A stretch of 64,000 nucleotides of DNA from JAKFDI01 sp036676235 (GTDB lineage: Bacteria; Pseudomonadota; Gammaproteobacteria; Burkholderiales; Burkholderiaceae_C). Shown in pieces: positions 60,983 through 64,000 of this stretch. The stretch spans positions 1 to 64,000 of the forward strand of contig JAKFDI010000005.1 in assembly GCA_036676235.1 (NCBI GenBank), written 5' to 3'. Numbering within the stretch: position 1 is the first letter of the stretch; the number at the start of each line of letters is the position of its first letter. Position numbers and translations under genes: made by a program. Below the pieces are notes generated by a model. The model did no database searches, was not told the DNA's origin, and saw only the letters and a list, made by a program, of their open reading frames with translations.

Positions 60983-62047
60983 TCAATGCGGAAACGGCCA
61001 CAGCCGCAGCTTTTCCTTGGCTGTCGACCACAGGCGCGCCACGCCGTGCGGCTCGACGATCAGGAAGAACACGATCAACGCGCCGAAGATGATCGACGCG
61101 AGGTGCGCCGAGAGCGCGGTGTCGATCGGAATGCCGAACCAGTTCGGCAGGCTGTCGAGCACGATGGGCAGCAGCACGATGAACGCCGCGCCGAAGAAGC
61201 TGCCCATGATGGAGCCGAGGCCGCCGATGATGATCATGAACAGCAACTCGAACGAGCGCTGCAGGTTGAAGGCCGCCGGCTCCCACGAGCCGAGGTGCAG
61301 AAAGGCCCACAGCGCGCCGGCCACGCCGATCAGGAACGAGCTGACCGCGAACGCCGTCAGCTTGGCGACGATCGGGCGAATGCCGATCACCGCGGCGGCC
61401 ACGTCCATGTCGCGAATCGCCATCCACTCGCGGCCGATGGCGCTGCGCACGAGGTTCTTCGCCAGCAACGCCAGCAGGGCGACGAGCATCAGGCAGAACA
61501 GGTATTTGCGCAGCGGCGAATCCAGCGGAATGCCGAAGGCTTGCAGTGCGGCCACGCCGACCGAGCCCGACGACGAATCGTTGGTGAACCACGAGATGCG
61601 CAAGAACGCCCAGTCGGTGAAGAACTGCGCCGCGAGCGTGGCGACAGCCAGGTACAGCCCGCGGATGCGCAGCGACGGCAGGCCGAAAACAATGCCGACG
61701 GCTGTTGCGCACAGGCCCCCCAGCAGCAGCGCCAGAACCAGTGGCATGCCGTCGATGCGGGCCGTGAAATTGAACGCCGCGTAGGCGCCGATCGCCATGA
61801 ACGCGCCGCCGCCGAGAGAGATCTGCCCGCAATAGCCGACCAGGATGTTCAGGCCGATGGCGGCCAGCGCCAGGATCAGCGTGGGCGTGAGGATGGCGCG
61901 AAACGTGTACTCCGACGCGGTCAGCGGCAGCACCACGAAAGCGATGAGCAGCAGCACCAGGATGGCGATGCGATCCTGGCGGATCGGAAAGATCTGCTGG
62001 TCGGCGCGGTAAGTGGTCTTGAACTGACCGTTCTCTCTGTACAGCAT
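60983..62047 (-). CDS. livM: Liv-type ABC transporter permease (LivM-like)
   Basis: A 354-residue permease with about ten helices. Family marks: LNILVGYCGQISLGGGAFMAIGAY in outline and the coupling region GREWMAIRDMDVAAAVIGI. IGGLGSIMGSFFGAAFIV lies in the last third. It starts MLYRENGQFKTTYRADQQIFP, a soluble leader common in this subgroup. The ATG at 62047 is two bases after the livH stop. Confidence 0.92.
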   Translation of the reverse strand: MLYRENGQFKTTYRADQQIFPIRQDRIAILVLLLIAFVVLPLTASEYTFRAILTPTLILALAAIGLNILVGYCGQISLGGGAFMAIGAYAAFNFTARIDGMPLVLALLLGGLCATAVGIVFGLPSLRIRGLYLAVATLAAQFFTDWAFLRISWFTNDSSSGSVGVAALQAFGIPLDSPLRKYLFCLMLVALLALLAKNLVRSAIGREWMAIRDMDVAAAVIGIRPIVAKLTAFAVSSFLIGVAGALWAFLHLGSWEPAAFNLQRSFELLFMIIIGGLGSIMGSFFGAAFIVLLPIVLDSLPNWFGIPIDTALSAHLASIIFGALIVFFLIVEPHGVARLWSTAKEKLRLWPFPH

Positions 62048-62049
62048 GG

Positions 62050-62979
62050 TCAGACCCGATCGATGATTTTCTCGCCGAACAAGCCTTGCGGCCTGACCAG
62101 CAAGAAGGCAAGCGCCAGCACATAGGCGAACCAGATCTCGATGCCGCCGCCGAACAGCGGGCCGATGTAGATCTCCGAGAGCTTCTCGCCCACGCCGATG
62201 ACGAGCCCGCCGATGATGGCGCCGGGGATCGACGTAAGCCCGCCCAGGATCACCACCGGCAGCGCCTTGAGCGCCACCACCGAGAGCGAGAACTGCACGC
62301 CGAGCTTGCTGCCCCAGATGATTCCTGCCACGAGCGCGACCAGACCGGCCACCGACCACACGATGATCCAGATGCGCGACAGCGGAATGCCGATCGACTG
62401 CGCGGCCTGGTGGTCATCGGCGACCGCGCGCAGCGCGCGGCCCGTCGAGGTCTTCTGGAAGAACAGCGCGAGCAGCGCGACCAGCACCGCGGCAATCACC
62501 GCGGCCGACAGGTCCTGCTGATTCACCAGCACGCCGCCGTCGAAGGTGTTCTCGAACAGGAAGATCGGATCCTTGGGCAGGCCGACGTCGATGGTGTAGA
62601 TGTTGCTGCCGAAGATCGTCTGGCCGACGCCGTCGAGGATGAAGGCCACGCCGATCGTCGCCATCAAGAGGGTGATGCCCTCCTGGTTGACGAGGTGGCG
62701 CAGCACGAGCTTCTCGATCAGCCACGCGACGATGACCATGACGAGCACGGCGCCCACGAACGCGAGCACGTTGACGAGCGTCTTGTCGGTGAGGCCGGTC
62801 AGTTGCGGTATCCAGTCGGCGAAGCGCGCCATGGCCAGCGCCGCGAACAGCACCATCGCGCCCTGGGCGAAATTGAACACGCCGCTCGCCTTGAAGATCA
62901 GCACGAAGCCGAGCGCGATCAGCGAATACAGCATGCCGACCATCAGGCCGCCGAGGAGGGTTTCGAGAAAGAAGCCCAT
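62050..62979 (-). CDS. livH: Liv-type ABC transporter permease (LivH-like)
   Basis: A 309-residue permease with eight or nine helices. LLGGLMVGMLYSLIALGFVLIFKASGVFNFAQG in outline is the standard opening. The coupling helix is GRALRAVADDHQAAQSIGI, and GLTSIPGAIIGGLVIGV lies further on. It forms the channel with LivM. It follows livG after a family B repeat that ends 15 bases before its start. Confidence 0.93.
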   Translation of the reverse strand: MGFFLETLLGGLMVGMLYSLIALGFVLIFKASGVFNFAQGAMVLFAALAMARFADWIPQLTGLTDKTLVNVLAFVGAVLVMVIVAWLIEKLVLRHLVNQEGITLLMATIGVAFILDGVGQTIFGSNIYTIDVGLPKDPIFLFENTFDGGVLVNQQDLSAAVIAAVLVALLALFFQKTSTGRALRAVADDHQAAQSIGIPLSRIWIIVWSVAGLVALVAGIIWGSKLGVQFSLSVVALKALPVVILGGLTSIPGAIIGGLVIGVGEKLSEIYIGPLFGGGIEIWFAYVLALAFLLVRPQGLFGEKIIDRV

Positions 62980-62994
62980 GCTATGTCTGCCCGC

Positions 62995-63068
62995 CGATCG
63001 TCGGGTACGACGATCGACCCCCCGAGGGGGTGCGGGCCGGCTTGGGAGCGGCCCGGCGCTCGGCCCGC
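62995..63068 (-). repeat. Three-hairpin repeat, family B, copy 3 (inverted)
   Basis: On the minus strand: GCGGGCC...GGCCCGC around the conserved core, CCCCCTCGGGGGG, then CGATCGTCG-TACC-CGACGATCG (62995-63016). It begins one base after the livG stop codon. Confidence 0.87.
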
Positions 63069-63069
63069 T

Positions 63070-63885
63070 TCATGCCGCCACCTCGTGTGTTGTACCCAGG
63101 TAGGCACTGATCACGTCCGGATTGCTGCGAACGACATCCGGCGTGCCGTCGCCGATCTTCTTGCCGTAGTCGAGTACGACCACGCGATCGCTGATGTCCA
63201 TCACGACGCTCATGTCGTGCTCGATCAGCACGATGGAGACGCCGAACTCGTCGTTCACGTCGAGGATGAAGCGGCTCATGTCCTGCTTCTCCTCGACGTT
63301 CATGCCGGCCATCGGCTCATCGAGCAGCAGCAGGCGCGGCTCCATCGCCAGCGCCCGGCCGAGGTCCACCCGCTTCTGCAGGCCGTAGGGCATGCGCCCG
63401 ACGGGCGTCTTGCGATAGGGCTGGATCTCGAGGAAATCGATGATGCGCTCGACGGCCTCGCGCTGCACCAGCTCCTCGCGCTCGGCGGCGCCCCAGCCGA
63501 ACGGGTTGCGCAGCGCCTGCTGGAAGATGTTGCTCTTCATCTTCAGGTTGCGCCCGGTCATGATGTTGTCGAGCACGCTCATGCCCTTGAACAGCGCCAG
63601 GTTCTGGAAGGTGCGCGCCACGCCCATCTCGGCGACCTGGCGCGAGTTCATCTGGTGGAAGGTCTGGCCACCCAGGCTGATGGAGCCCTGCTGCGGCTGA
63701 TACACGCCGTTGATGCAGTTCAGCAGCGAACTCTTGCCCGCGCCGTTCGGGCCGATGATGGCGCGTATCTCGTGTTCCCGAACATCGAAGCTGATGTCGG
63801 AAAGCGCCTTCACGCCGCCGAAGGCGAGGCTGATGTTCTTCACCTCGAGCACCACGTCGCCCGTGGCACGATCCAGCCGGCTCAT
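63070..63885 (-). CDS. livG: Liv-type ABC transporter ATP-binding protein (LivG-like)
   Basis: A 271-residue ATPase. Walker A GPNGAGKSS (45-53), Walker B LLLLDEPMAGMN, and a signature region PYGLQKRVDLGRAL in place of the usual LSGGQ, a variant typical of LivG-type proteins in these clusters. It energises import through LivH-LivM. Its ATG overlaps the stop of the gene upstream (ATGA), so the operon continues beyond the window. Confidence 0.92.
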   Translation of the reverse strand: MSRLDRATGDVVLEVKNISLAFGGVKALSDISFDVREHEIRAIIGPNGAGKSSLLNCINGVYQPQQGSISLGGQTFHQMNSRQVAEMGVARTFQNLALFKGMSVLDNIMTGRNLKMKSNIFQQALRNPFGWGAAEREELVQREAVERIIDFLEIQPYRKTPVGRMPYGLQKRVDLGRALAMEPRLLLLDEPMAGMNVEEKQDMSRFILDVNDEFGVSIVLIEHDMSVVMDISDRVVVLDYGKKIGDGTPDVVRSNPDVISAYLGTTHEVAA

Positions 63886-64000
63886 GCGGCTCTCCCCAAG
63901 GCCGGATACACCGTCACATCGCTGATCTTCAGATCGGCCGACACCATGCCGGTGCGCCCGTCCTCGAAGGTCACCTGCGTCTCGATGTACTGGGAACTCT
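63882..64000 (-). CDS. Partial gene upstream of livG (possible AMP-binding acyl-CoA synthetase C-terminus)
   Basis: Only the last 39 codons are in the window. The readable tail includes SQYIETQVTFEDGRTGMVSA and then DLKISDVTVYPALGRAA. The stop overlaps the livG start. In similar Burkholderiales operons the gene before livG encodes an AMP-dependent synthetase, and a short DGR-rich beta tail fits that, but the fragment is too short to prove it. Confidence 0.5.
   Translation of the reverse strand, partial: SSQYIETQVTFEDGRTGMVSADLKISDVTVYPALGRAA

Noticed and set aside
59389..61092. 567-residue plus-strand reading frame
   Set aside because: Antisense to the Liv receptor gene and partly built from repeat sequence.

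Overview
The window is high-GC chromosomal DNA from a betaproteobacterium of the order Burkholderiales, most likely a Comamonadaceae-type genus. Three things point there: the core gene order rplM-rpsI-DUF6776-bactofilin-erpA-anmK-M23 peptidase-tyrS, Bug-type and Liv-type solute receptors, and families of GC-rich hairpin repeats at operon junctions. I see about 59 protein genes. I found no rRNA, tRNA, CRISPR array, integrase or insertion sequence. The assignment rests on family knowledge, not on a database search.

Layout. 1-584: intergenic, full of dispersed repeats. 0.6-7.2 kb: cyclopropane fatty acid synthase, DUF1840, a PEBP protein, histidine phosphatase, D-threonine aldolase-like enzyme, a histidine-box hydroxylase, and ruvB on the minus strand. 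7.2-10.5 kb: a plus-strand copper cassette (DUF2946, TonB receptor, PCu(A)C chaperone) lying between ruvA and ruvB. 11.2-15.4 kb: a NarL-type two-component pair, then phoH-ybeY. 15.4-19.1 kb: DMT exporter, CorA and hemB on the minus strand, a candidate small RNA, and hemJ. 19.1-28.2 kb: VanZ, a ferredoxin, a hydrolase, dacA, a D-amino-acid aminotransferase, DUF493, a stress protein, cardiolipin synthase, two multihaem or dihaem cytochromes c and DUF456. 28.2-31.9 kb: DUF6064, an aldo/keto reductase and cadR, diverging from a CDF efflux gene across a MerR-type promoter, then a PHB-depolymerase-like esterase. 32.2-38.7 kb: trehalose synthesis (membrane-anchored OtsA, then OtsB) and the molybdate locus modE-modA-modB-modC. 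38.7-46.4 kb: two esterases or hydrolases, a solitary receptor, htpG, srkA and DUF2726. 46.5-55.5 kb: GNAT, ribosomal proteins L13 and S9, envelope and Fe-S genes, tyrS, CDF and dtd. 55.7-64 kb: a minus-strand catabolic uptake operon with a complete Liv-type ABC transporter, one or two CoA ligases and a Bug receptor.

Three observations stand out. (1) Three families of short modular hairpin repeats (A, B and C) sit almost only between co-directional genes, most starting within a few bases of the upstream stop codon. Their stem arms differ between copies but stay perfectly paired, so the structure rather than the sequence is conserved. (2) A palindromic ModE-type operator upstream of modE is repeated, at the same 26-bp length, inside the modA signal-peptide codons. 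(3) A four-hairpin RNA candidate between hemB and hemJ carries an anti-Shine-Dalgarno loop and a strong terminator.
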